From the NCBI GenBank assembly GCA_037953745.1, contig JBAKBP010003240.1, forward strand, positions 93,571-157,570: a stretch of DNA of 64,000 nt. Reading direction: 5' to 3'. The stretch is from Lithodes maja. Lineage: Eukaryota; Arthropoda; Malacostraca; Decapoda; Lithodidae. The notes below the pieces were generated by a model. The model did not search any database. It was given only the letters and a program-made list of their open reading frames with translations, and was not told where the DNA came from. Made by a program: the position numbers and the translations under genes. This document shows positions 10,679 to 20,041 of this stretch, one piece after another; the stretch's first letter is position 1, and each line of letters starts with the position of its first letter.

Positions 10679-11950
10679 AATTGAGAGTGAGAGTGAGAAC
10701 GGAGAAATGGATAGGCGACGAGCAGGGAGGTTTTAGGAAGGGAAGAGGATGTGTAGATCAGATTTTTACCCTGAATTGTGTTGTGGAGAAGTATTTGGAG
10801 AAGAAACAAAAAGTGTATGTTGCCTTTATGGACTTGGAGAAGGCCTATGACAGAGTGGATAGAGAAGGTTTGTGGAAAGTACTAAGAATATACGGAGTAG
10901 AGGGCAAGTTGCTGAAAGCAGTGAAGAGCATGTATGAGGGTGCTAAGGCAGCAGTATGTGTGGAGAGTGAGCAGAGCGAGTTCTATGACCTGAATGTTGG
11001 TTTGAAACAGGGGTGTGTGATGTCCCTGTGGTTGTTTACTGTATATATGGATGGAGTCATGAAAGAAATACTATCAAGAGCAGTGGATGTTGGTGTATTG
11101 CTGAAAAGGGAGGGAATTGAGTGGAAGCTACCTATACTGCTGTTTGCGGATGATACAGTTCTGATGAGTGATAATGAATGGGAGTTGCAGGGTCTGGTAA
11201 ATGAGTTTGGAACAGTGTGCGAAAAACGGAATTTGAAGGTATATACGGGGAAGAGCAAGGTTATGGTCTTCAAAAGGGGTGAAGTCACAGAGTGTGAGGT
11301 GAAGCTGAACGGTCAGGCTATGGAGATCGTCAACTCTTTTAAGTATCTGGGCAGTGTGTTGAGTAAAGATGGGACTATGGATGAAGAAGTGCGGGAGAGG
11401 GTACAACAGGGGAAGAGGGTTGTAGGAACGCTAAGAGCAGTAACAAGAAATAGGGTGGTCAGTATGGAAGTGAAGAAGTCCTTGCATGACAGTGTGGTAA
11501 TCCCGACACTGACTTACGGAAGCGAAGCATGGACGTTGGTTGAGAGACTCAGACCAAGAGTGAGAGCAGTGGAAATGAATTACTTAAGGAGTGCGTGCGG
11601 AGTTACATGGAGGGATAGACAGACTAATGAGGAAGTAAGAAGGAGGTGTGGTGTGGAGGTAGATGTGCTGAAAAGTGTGAAAAGGAACAACTTGAGATGG
11701 TTCGGCCATATGGAACGCATGGAAAGCGAGAGAATGACTAAGAGGGTGTACGAGAGCGAGGTGGAGGGACAGAGAGGGAGAGGTAGACCGAATATGAGGT
11801 GGAAGGATGGAGTGAGGAAGTACATGAACGAGGGCGGTGCTGGTTGGGGGGAGGGGCGTCGACTGACTGGGGACAGAGGTGCATGGGGGCGGTTCGTTCG
11901 TGGCCACCCCTTCGGGGATCACGGCGTCAGGCAATAGATAGATAGATAGA
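10679..11950 (+). pseudogene. RTE-like LINE copy 2, 5'-truncated, RT frame open
   Basis: The copy begins abruptly at about 10679, in the sequence encoding RVRVRTEKWIGDEQGGF, and stays open to a stop at 11935-11937. It ends in a TAGATAGATAGA tail to about 11950. It retains motif A (MDLEKAYDRV), motif B (LKQGCVMSLWLF; the copy at 2.2-4.8 kb has CVMSPWLF), motif C (LLFADDTVLM) and the C-terminal AWTLVERLRPRVRAVEMNYL region. It lacks the endonuclease and RT fingers. This is a typical dead-on-arrival insertion from incomplete reverse transcription. The long open frame suggests it is fairly young. I found no convincing target-site duplication. Confidence 0.88.
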
Positions 11951-12215
11951 ATCAATATATCAAAATAATGGACATACATTATATACCAGGGTCGATAAAC
12001 TGATCAAACGAGAATAGACCTATTATGTAAATCGCTTATTACAAGAAAATACATAAACAAATAAATATATACATTGGGTGAATCTAATCCCCCCCACATC
12101 ACCGACTTAGGGCCAAAGTATTGAACAAGGAGACGCGTTGCGTTATATTTTTACCATTAGCCGCCATAATGTTCTTCACCTTGCCTTCTGAATGTACATG
12201 AATCATTAATATTTC
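11951..12215. other. Spacer, no gene recognised
   Basis: Short AT-rich spacer with a C-run near 12090 between the RTE tail and the split LINE. I see no feature in it. Confidence 0.4.
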
Positions 12216-12708
12216 ATGAACAATTCTGCATACAACAATTCTGTTGCACTAGAAATATCGAAGGCCTTCGATAGAGTCTGGCACAAATCTTTAATTTCCA
12301 AACTGCCCTCCTTCGGTTTCTGTCCCTCCATCTGTGCCTTTGTCTCTAATTTCCTTTCCGGCCATTCCATAGCTGCGGTTGTGGATGGCCATCGCTCAAT
12401 TCCTCATCCTATCAACTCCGGTGTTCTTCAGGGTTCTGTCCTATCTCCTACTCTCTTTCTAATTTTCATAAATGATCTTCTCAACTGTACATCTAGTCCC
12501 ATCCATTCATATGCAGACGACTCTACTTTACACCACTCAATTAGTTTTCCAGAACACCCCAGCCAGCAGTTCCTCAAACGTAAACGTAATGAAGCCATAA
12601 AATGCTTATCTTCTGATCTAGCTACTATTTCCAATTGGGGTAGAGAAAACCTTGTTACATTTAATGCTTCCAAAACTCAATTTATCCATCTTACTACCCG
12701 TCAGGAAC
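12216..12708 (+). pseudogene. Jockey/L2-type LINE, left half (RT), split by a 23.9-kb insertion
   Basis: The frame encodes VALEISKAFDRVWHKSL (motif A), SGVLQGSVLSPTLFLIFIND (motif B), SYADDSTLHH (motif C) and LATISNWGRENLVTFNASKT, then ends where the LTR retrotransposon enters at 12709. The first motif A residue, normally Asp (LDISKAFD), is Glu here, so the copy was probably inactive. The continuation lies at 36584-37230 in the same frame once the insert and one copy of the 4-bp duplication are set aside. The start near 12216-12240 is a 5' truncation. Confidence 0.88.
12705..12708. other. Target-site duplication GAAC (left), element 1
   Basis: GAAC precedes the TGTTACGACC terminus of element 1 and recurs at 36580-36583 right after the terminal GGCGTCACA. 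A 4-bp duplication is normal for Ty3/gypsy integrases. The interrupted LINE reading frame confirms the boundary. Confidence 0.9.
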
Positions 12709-13676
12709 TGTTACGACCGGGACTCGTATAAAACAAGGGCTCTTAATCATTGGACTAGAAAGGCACACAGCCACAACGGTAACACTAGATCCAACCCTCG
12801 AACTTATAATGCCGGCGCACAAAAACACCTATACCCTCCAGAATTAAATCTGCGATAGCAGGGTATCCGATAGCTTGGTATAAATGCACTACTACTACAG
12901 GCTGATGATCTCTGATACAGCCTGATCACAACAACATACAATTACGTTAATAATGTATACAAGGAAAAAGATAGAGAGCTTAATTAAATCACTGGAATGA
13001 TTTAATGCAAACAAGAAGAAGGTATAATTAAAGTTACTCTAAACAATAATAAACTGTCACTCCTATATTAAAGAAAGTGAATGAAAGTCCTAAAGCATCG
13101 AACAGGAATCTTCTGAAGAAAGTCTGATCTTGCTTAAGATGATCGAATCGGATTTTGAACTGTTATATAAAGCAGAAACAAGATATGACAAGTGTAGGGA
13201 CATACAGTGTTAACTGGCACGGGAATAACGATAAATGCACAATAGAATTATCTCCAACAACAAAAGAAGTATTTCCTCAGGCAACGCAAAAGCCTGCTCG
13301 GGTTGTGCAACTCAACAACAACCAAGGCTTACAATCAACGTGAATAAAAATGCTGCATACATAACATAAGAGTTTATAATCCTAATCGGGTGTCTGCTAG
13401 GCGAATAAAGTCTAGCGGGATGTCGTAGGCTAGGAAACAATGGCTGAGCAAGCGGCTCGTAGCCTAGCGAGGTCCTTAAGACTATACGGCAAAATTACGT
13501 TAAATGACGGGGTGCTCTCTTGAGAGATCCAGATCGCTAGTATCTGGTTCTCTCCTGGCGACCCTCTCAAAGTCAAAGCAAAACGAGTTAGCACAGTGTT
13601 GGGTGGCAGAGGCAAAAGCCCTCACTCGCAACACAGTGCTAAACTCACAAGGTATACAGTCAGAAAGGCAACCTAG
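12709..13676 (-). repeat. Element 1, 3' LTR, part 2 (distal piece)
   Basis: The piece starts TGTTACGACCGGGACTCG (the complement of the LTR end) and stops at CTAG 13673-13676, where element 2 enters. The intact sister LTR at 34732-36579 reads straight through this point (CAACCTAGGCTTCCC), which proves the split. The other piece is 30008-30801; together they make about 1762 bp. Confidence 0.9.
13673..13676. other. Target-site duplication CTAG (left), element 2
   Basis: CTAG here and at 30004-30007 flanks element 2. In the uninterrupted LTR near 35770 a single CTAG is present at the same place. Confidence 0.9.
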
Positions 13677-14011
13677 TGTGATGCCTGCAGCGTGGCAGAA
13701 CGCCATGTGGGCTCAGCCGCTCACTTGGCCACTCGCTAGCACTCGCCAGGGCAGTGTATTTGGCTACAGTCTATCTACAATGTTGTACTTTCTTTCTTGT
13801 GAATCGTCATGTCACAGGCAGTACAGAAGTAGTCTTTATTTTCGCCTGTGACAATGCATTGTATTTCATATCATGAGTTGAACATAAGATGCATTGTAGT
13901 GAAGGAGAGAGAGCGAGCGAGTGAGCAGCGTGGGAGGGGAGTGTTGCTTTCCCTCCTCCTTTCCTCCCTCCCGGAGGAGTCCCTCGCCCGCGTGGCTTTC
14001 TCTCGGTTTTG

Positions 14012-14077
14012 ATTGGCTGGTGGTTCCTGGCGCTTTCTGCAGGCCTGCTGTCTGGTGACATAGCGGCCTGTGATTGG
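14012..14077 (+). promoter_or_regulatory. Paired inverted CCAAT boxes in U3 of element 2 5' LTR
   Basis: GATTGGCTGG and GATTGGCTGA place two ATTGG motifs (14012 and 14073) 61 bp apart. The pair recurs at 28518/28579 in the 3' LTR and at 51302/51364 in the diverged element 4 LTR. ATTGG is the reverse of the CCAAT box bound by NF-Y, so these are plausible U3 promoter elements. The region here is GC-richer than the rest of the LTR. Confidence 0.5.
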
Positions 14078-15340
14078 CTGACCACCATGCCTTTGTGTGT
14101 GATCCTGGAGGGGTCCCGAGGAGCTATTCTCTTCAGAGCTTGCTTGACCATCATACCCTTAACATATCCCTTGCCCTGTCCCCGACTTCTACCTATAGAG
14201 CACTTTCTTTCTCTCTCAACTTCTTACCTCTCATTCTTCCTCTCTATTTAATATCATAACTCCCCTTTGGTTCTGCACGATTTAATATAACGGCCATCGT
14301 ATTATATGCTGAAGCTCTCAGATATTATATGTTTAGTTAGGCATTTTGGAGGGGTTACCATTTTGTCTGTAGAGGTTCGACACACTCACGGTGTCTCCCT
14401 ATCTATTCCTTGGCTGTCTACTGGGCTATTTAATGCTAGACTGGGGTAAGCCTACTTGTGTTGTGATTTCCGATGTGTAACAGGTTTTGGTGAACCTGTA
14501 CAATCGCAACGGAGACGTGGGAAGCCTAGGTGGTCTTTCTGACTGTGTACCATGTGAGTTTAGCACTGTGCTGCGAGTGAGGGCTTTTGCCTCTGCCACC
14601 CAGCACTGTGCTAACTCGTTTTGTTTTTACTTTGCGAGGGTCGCCAGGAGAGAACCAGATACTAGTGATCTGGATCTCTCAAGAGAGCACCCCGTCAATT
14701 AACGTAATTTGGCCGCACAGTCTTAAGGACCTCGCTAGGCTACGAGCCGCTTGCTCAGCCATTGTTTCCTAGCCTACGACATCCCAGTTAGACTTTATTA
14801 GCCTAGCAGACACCTGTTAAAGAATTATAAACTCTTATGTTATGTATGCAGCATTCTTATTCACGTTGACTGTAAGCCTTGGTTGTTGTTGAGTTGCACA
14901 ACCTGAGCAGGGTTTTTTTTAGTTGCCTGACTAAGTACTTCTTTTGTTGTTGGAGATAATACTAGTGTGCATTTATCGTTATTCCCGTGTCAGTTAACAC
15001 TGTCTGCCTCTACACTTATCCTATATTGTCCCTGCTTTATATAACAGTTCAAAATCCGATACGATCATCTTACCCCAGCATCAGACTTTCTTCAGAAGAT
15101 TCCTGCTCGATGCTTTGGGACTTTCGTTCACTTTCTTTAGTATAGGAGTGACTGTTCGTTATTGTTTAGAGTAACTTTAAATATACCTTCTTCTAGTTTG
15201 CATTAAATCATTGCAGTGATTTAATTAAGATCTCTATCTTTTCCTTGTATACCTTATTAACGTAATTGTATGTTGTTGTGATCAGGCTGTATCAGAGATC
15301 ATCAGCCTGTAGTAGTAGTGCACTTATACTGAGTTATAGG

Positions 15341-15344
15341 ATAC
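15341..15344. other. Target-site duplication ATAC (left), element 3
   Basis: ATAC occurs here and at 23599-23602, flanking element 3. A single ATAC exists at the equivalent site in the 3' LTR of element 2 near 29845. Confidence 0.92.
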
Positions 15345-17201
15345 TGTTACGACCGGGCACTCGGGTACACTAGGGCTCTCACACAGGACTCGAGTATGGC
15401 TCGCTGCCACAACGGAAACACACGATCCCAACCCCAGAGTACTGCCAGCCGAACAAAAAACACCAATACCCTCCAGAGTTCTATCTGCTATAACGGGGTA
15501 TACAAGAACTCGGTACTAGCGTTTCACAACAGACTAATAAAGAGACGGGAGTTATCTAGTCTGGTCAACAATCAAACAAAGAAGTAAATACAACAACACC
15601 AAAGAATAGTGTTGGCCGAAGCCGAAGTAATCCACCCTTGACTAAGAACTTAAGAAGTCCTCCACCCTCTACTTCGGATCGGCACTATTACGTTACGTTA
15701 AACAATAGTCCTCGAGCATCGAGCAAGGAATCTTCTGATAAAGTTAGATGCTTCTCGGATACTCGTAAGAAGTAAGTATCGGATTTTGAACAGCAATTCA
15801 ATAAGCAACACACTGGCAATTAACTAATATTAAAGGCTTTAAATTGACATAAGAAGAATTATAAGAATAGACAGTAGTAAATGGCAAACATATAAAAGAA
15901 GTACTCCGACAATGCACTGGCAACAGCCTACTAGGATTGTGCTCGGGGGCCACTAATCTCTAAGGTAGCTATGCGTGCCACACATGAAATCAATAGTGCA
16001 TAAACAATAACATACATAAGGAAAGCTTCAATACTATGCTGTATCTGCTGACCGAGCAAAGTCTAGCTGGGATGTAGTAGGCTAGGAAACAATGGCTGAG
16101 CAAGCGGCTCGTAGCCTAGCGAGGTCCTTAAGGCTGTGCGGCCAAATTACGTTAATTGACGGGATGCTCTCTTGAGAGATCCAGATCACTAGTATCTGGT
16201 TCTCTCCTGGCGATCCTCTCAAAGTCAAACAAATGAGTTAGCACAGTGCTGGGTGGCAGAGGCAAAAGCCCTCACTCGCAACACAGTGCTAAACTCACAA
16301 GGTACACAGTCAGAAAGACCACCTAGGCTTTCCAAGTCTCCGTTGCGATTGTACAGGTTCAACAAAACCTAATACACATCGGGAATCACAACTCTAGTAG
16401 CCTTATCCCAGTCTAGCATCACCTAGATCGGCAGAAAACAGGAACATGAATAATCATACACAGGGAAATGCATATACGAGTGCAACAAACATTAATCAAT
16501 CCTATTCTAGTTATCCCTTCCAAAATAGGCTATTCTAATAGGCATATATCTCGTGAGAACTCAAGCGATAATACTTTGGCTGACTAAATCTGCACCAAAG
16601 GGGTCATCGAGGTTAAAAAGGGTTCAGGAGAAGAAGAAGTTAGGCGGTACAGAGAGTAGGGAAAGTTCACATCAGTCGGAAGAATATATATAGTTGCAAG
16701 GGATATAAGAAGTCGCTCTGCCTGATGAGTTCTAAGGGATATGTGGCGAGACTTCCCTTTTTATACTCGGCCCTCTAGTGAGCATATCGCCAACTACTAA
16801 GGACCGCCCACTAGCAATCATTACGTAATATTCTCTCTCAATCTGGGATCGACAAAGGATTTCCCACGCACTGAGAGGGAGGAGGGAGGAGGGAGGAGGG
16901 AATTAGGCCTACCTGCCCGCGTGGCGCTCTCACTGGTCCCCGTTACATACTCTCTCTCTCCTCTCATCATTACAAATAAGTCCCACACACAACACTTATA
17001 ACTAATGATATAAAATAGAACTCGTTGACTCAGATGAAAACAAAATACATATTTATAATACTTATAGTACAACGGCTCACATAAACTAAGTTAGGAAACT
17101 CTACACAGACTACAGCCAAAGTTCCTGCCCTGACGATCCTAGCGAGAGTGGGGCATGACTGGGCGTTCTGTACAGCATGCTCATACTCGACATGCGTCAC
17201 A
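15345..17201 (-). repeat. Element 3, 3' LTR (1857 bp)
   Basis: Read on the minus strand it starts TGTGACGCATGTCGAG at 17201 and ends GGTCGTAACA at 15345. Differences I noticed from the other LTR include G/A at about 15517, G/A near 15963, T/C near 16228, C/T near 16611, and one base each in the GGGAGGA run and near 16928. Confidence 0.93.
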
Positions 17202-17217
17202 CCTCCCCCAAGATTTT
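17202..17217 (-). promoter_or_regulatory. Polypurine tract, element 3
   Basis: The minus strand reads AAAATCTTGGGGGAGG directly before the 3' LTR start TGTGACGC. This is the usual primer site for plus-strand DNA synthesis. Equivalent tracts precede the 3' LTRs of elements 1 and 2. Confidence 0.75.
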
Positions 17218-17683
17218 ACTTGCTCAACCCTGAGCTAAAATCTGACACAGAACCCCATCAAGCCCCTCACACCCAGCGACCGCATGGCACTAAAACAAAG
17301 CTGAGTTTATCACTAAAACACATCTTATATAAAAACAAATTCACATTTTATAACTCCTCCCAACAATAGCAAAAGACACAATATCATGCTCCCAGAGCGA
17401 GCTTACAGCAGCTCAGCCGTTTGATAGTTGGTGGACTACTCAAACTCTATAGGCTATGACAAACTTATACAATTATCTATATCAAAAAGAAAGAGTTTTT
17501 TTTATGATTTTTATATTTTAATATGTTTTTCCCGGCTGCACTATAAGGGCAGCCTATTTTTCTCTATACCAAACGCTCAACTCCTGCTTTACGACCCAAT
17601 ACGCTGGGCTACAACCGCGAGCCAACAAGCACCAAGCGCAAAATACTATTCAAACTAAAGCAGGAGGCTACCCGTGTGTCAAT

Positions 17684-20041
17684 CTATCCAGGATCATATA
17701 CCCTTGAACGACCATCTGCAACCACGTTGTCACAACCGGCAATATGGCGTATGTCCAGGTTATATACCAATAACCTTAGTGACCACCTGGTCAGCCTCAT
17801 ATTCCGATTGTGAAACTGGTCCAAGATCTTGAGAGGGTGATGATCTGGGTAAACTACAACGACCGGACCATAGGCTGGAACATAGACCTCGAAATGCCCC
17901 AGCGCAAGCACAACCGTCAGCAGCTCCTCCTCGACAACAGAGCAGCTCCCCTGGGCCGAATTGTACTTCTCCGAGCAGAAACTAACAGGATGCTCCAGCC
18001 CATCATTGTCCTTTTCAATTTCATTCATCAGGTTCTGAACCGTTGCTGGTGCATTCTCAAGTCCGTCAGGCATAACATTGCACTGGTAGGTACTCCCGTC
18101 CACAACATCCAGCTCTGCTTGCACCATAGGCTGTCGAGCAGGATTTATACGGTAGGGAATTAAACTGAGCCTTGCACTATCTCCAGCCTGCATGTCGGAT
18201 TCTACCCCGTACATCAGGCCTGGAGAAGCAACAAACATGCGAAAGTACTGCCATAGCCTAGTAAACAACTGCCTTGCACTGTCTCCATGAACAACATGCC
18301 CAGTGCCCTCCCACAACCCAGCCGAGACCGCAGCTTCTAACCTGTAGTCTCCCTCCTTCTCCACCTTCATCCCTAGAACAGCCAGGTCATGAGAGGGACA
18401 ATCAGTACCACCTGTGCAGTCACTCCCATAGTTCATTATTGCTAAGGCTTCCCTGCCGATACCGTACATGCGCACCCCCGCATTCCTTGTGACGACATCT
18501 GCCTGCGCAGCATCACCGCTTTCAGCGACATGGCCAGATACAGTCGGTCTATGGTAGGGCTGTTGCAGTAGACTAGAGCAGCATTGGGAGGCTATGCGAC
18601 GACCGGGCACTGCGATACCACAGCCGACCTTACCAATCTGCTCAATGTCCTCCTTTTGACCACCACCCTTGGCAGCCATGGGTCGACCCTGACCTGGCAA
18701 CCATGCCAAAGCCTCGTCGCCCACCTTGAACCACCGAAACAACGAGGCTAACGGTCTTTCAACAGTCACGTGACCTGCCCGTGGAACATCTTGCACCGCC
18801 CGAGTTGTGAGACTCAGGGGCTCGGCATGACCAGTGGGGTATGAACCGAGCTGGTGCTGGAGTGCTGCACACTGCTGCTCAGGCAGGTGCTCTAGCGCTT
18901 CCACAGCCACCAGACTCGTGTCCCCCGCCCACGGCTCCGCCGAGACATAGCAATCCCTACTCTCCTCCACCTGTGCCCTACTGCCCCCCTCTCCTTCTCC
19001 ACCTTGGCCGCGGCAGACCAACGCAGGGACAGTAGGCTGCTCAGGTGGTTGCCTCACAAACTCCTCCAACAGGTTCACATGACATGCTTCCCCGTCCTCG
19101 TGTTTGATCTCGACAGCCCCATTACCACACTTCTGAACTTCCGGATCCTCCAACTGCAGTTTACAAATATCTGAGGGAACCAACCCGTCCAGATGCTTCC
19201 GAAGCAACCCAAGTCCTCCCCCAACATCAAACTGAGCAACCCTTTTTTCTCTCCGTGTGCAACGTTGCTGCCTCGGAGTCTCTTCCTGCCCTACCTCCTC
19301 ACTAGCTGTGACAGGTCCTGGGGCCTCTCCAGACTCCAACATAGGTGCCAATACTAAATCACCCAGGAGAGCCGCCGAGTCAAAACTCTTAAAACCAACT
19401 CCAGCTTTAGCCTCCTCCTGTTGATCGTTCCTCTGCTGGTCTGAAGACGGAGGACTAGGCTGTGACACTTTATCTGCCCGAGCTCGGGTGACAACACACG
19501 CCATGGGTTGTGTCTGGCACTGCTCGACCCACTCTTGCTCTTCCCCACTCACGTCGGCCGGCCTCTCGGCAACGACTAAGGGTAGAACCTCAGAAGCGGG
19601 CATTGCAAAGTCGTTGCCGAGAAGAAGGTCGACGCCCTCCACTGGCAGTTTCTCCACAATCCCGACATCCAATTCACGTGCCACACCATCCACCTCCAAC
19701 TCCAACCGCACCAGCGGGTATGACCGAGTTGCATTAATACCCTGCACCACTACCACCCGAGCCGCATTTATAGGGTAGCCAGTCAAGTTATTCATCAGAG
19801 TCTGGGAAGCACCTGTATCACGCAAGACCTCTACTCCATGCTTGCGCCCCGCCCACATCACGCAACCCCGTCCTCTATGGTCGCAAAAAACATCCTGAGC
19901 AGGGTTCGAGCCTCCCAGGTGCTTCTGCATTGGCTGTGCCTCAGCCTCTGACGAACTGCCCCGGGCAAACTCAGAAGACTTCAGAGACACACCAATGTTG
20001 CAGGCCAAAGACACAGCTGCTGTAGGTGGTTTGCTAGGACA
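17684..20041 (-). CDS. pol: Element 3 protease and gutted pol, one open frame
   Basis: The frame starts inside the last knuckle codon (CPSKPPTAAVSL) and is open for about 785 codons. In order: aspartic protease with VLRDTGASQTL (DTG at about 19819) and VDLLLGNDFA; a basic REKRVAQFD stretch; CHVNLLEEF; a segment FKVGDEALAWLPGQGRPMAA with QQPYHRP like an integrase GPY/F end; the RT entry IPYRINPARQPMVQAELD; YQCNVMPDGLENAPATVQ (RT motif B region); and RNase H with HPVSFCSEKYNSAQ, LALGHFEVYVPAYGP and DIRHIAGCDNVVADGRSRV. RT motif A, the YxDD motif and the first RNase H Asp are absent, and the integrase catalytic core is missing. The deletions are in frame. It cannot support its own reverse transcription or integration. 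Confidence 0.85.
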   Translation of the reverse strand, partial: CPSKPPTAAVSLACNIGVSLKSSEFARGSSSEAEAQPMQKHLGGSNPAQDVFCDHRGRGCVMWAGRKHGVEVLRDTGASQTLMNNLTGYPINAARVVVVQGINATRSYPLVRLELEVDGVARELDVGIVEKLPVEGVDLLLGNDFAMPASEVLPLVVAERPADVSGEEQEWVEQCQTQPMACVVTRARADKVSQPSPPSSDQQRNDQQEEAKAGVGFKSFDSAALLGDLVLAPMLESGEAPGPVTASEEVGQEETPRQQRCTRREKRVAQFDVGGGLGLLRKHLDGLVPSDICKLQLEDPEVQKCGNGAVEIKHEDGEACHVNLLEEFVRQPPEQPTVPALVCRGQGGEGEGGSRAQVEESRDCYVSAEPWAGDTSLVAVEALEHLPEQQCAALQHQLGSYPTGHAEPLSLTTRAVQDVPRAGHVTVERPLASLFRWFKVGDEALAWLPGQGRPMAAKGGGQKEDIEQIGKVGCGIAVPGRRIASQCCSSLLQQPYHRPTVSGHVAESGDAAQADVVTRNAGVRMYGIGREALAIMNYGSDCTGGTDCPSHDLAVLGMKVEKEGDYRLEAAVSAGLWEGTGHVVHGDSARQLFTRLWQYFRMFVASPGLMYGVESDMQAGDSARLSLIPYRINPARQPMVQAELDVVDGSTYQCNVMPDGLENAPATVQNLMNEIEKDNDGLEHPVSFCSEKYNSAQGSCSVVEEELLTVVLALGHFEVYVPAYGPVVVVYPDHHPLKILDQFHNRNMRLTRWSLRLLVYNLDIRHIAGCDNVVADGRSRVYDPG

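Larger units (their letters stand above)
13677..15344 (+). repeat. Element 2, 5' LTR, part 1
   Basis: The LTR starts TGTGATGCCTGCAG (the 3' LTR has TGTGACGCC) and runs to ATAC at 15341-15344, where element 3 enters. It carries two inverted CCAAT boxes (ATTGG at 14012 and 14073), a TATTTAATA stretch near 14247, and a double palindrome near 14655-14690. The 3' LTR reads through the break as GGATACCCCGTTATCG. Confidence 0.9.

Noticed and set aside
12709..13676. Solo LTR at 12.7 kb
   Set aside because: It ends internally at CTAG where element 2 begins, and its other half is found at 30008-30801 next to a polypurine tract, so it is one piece of a split 3' LTR.
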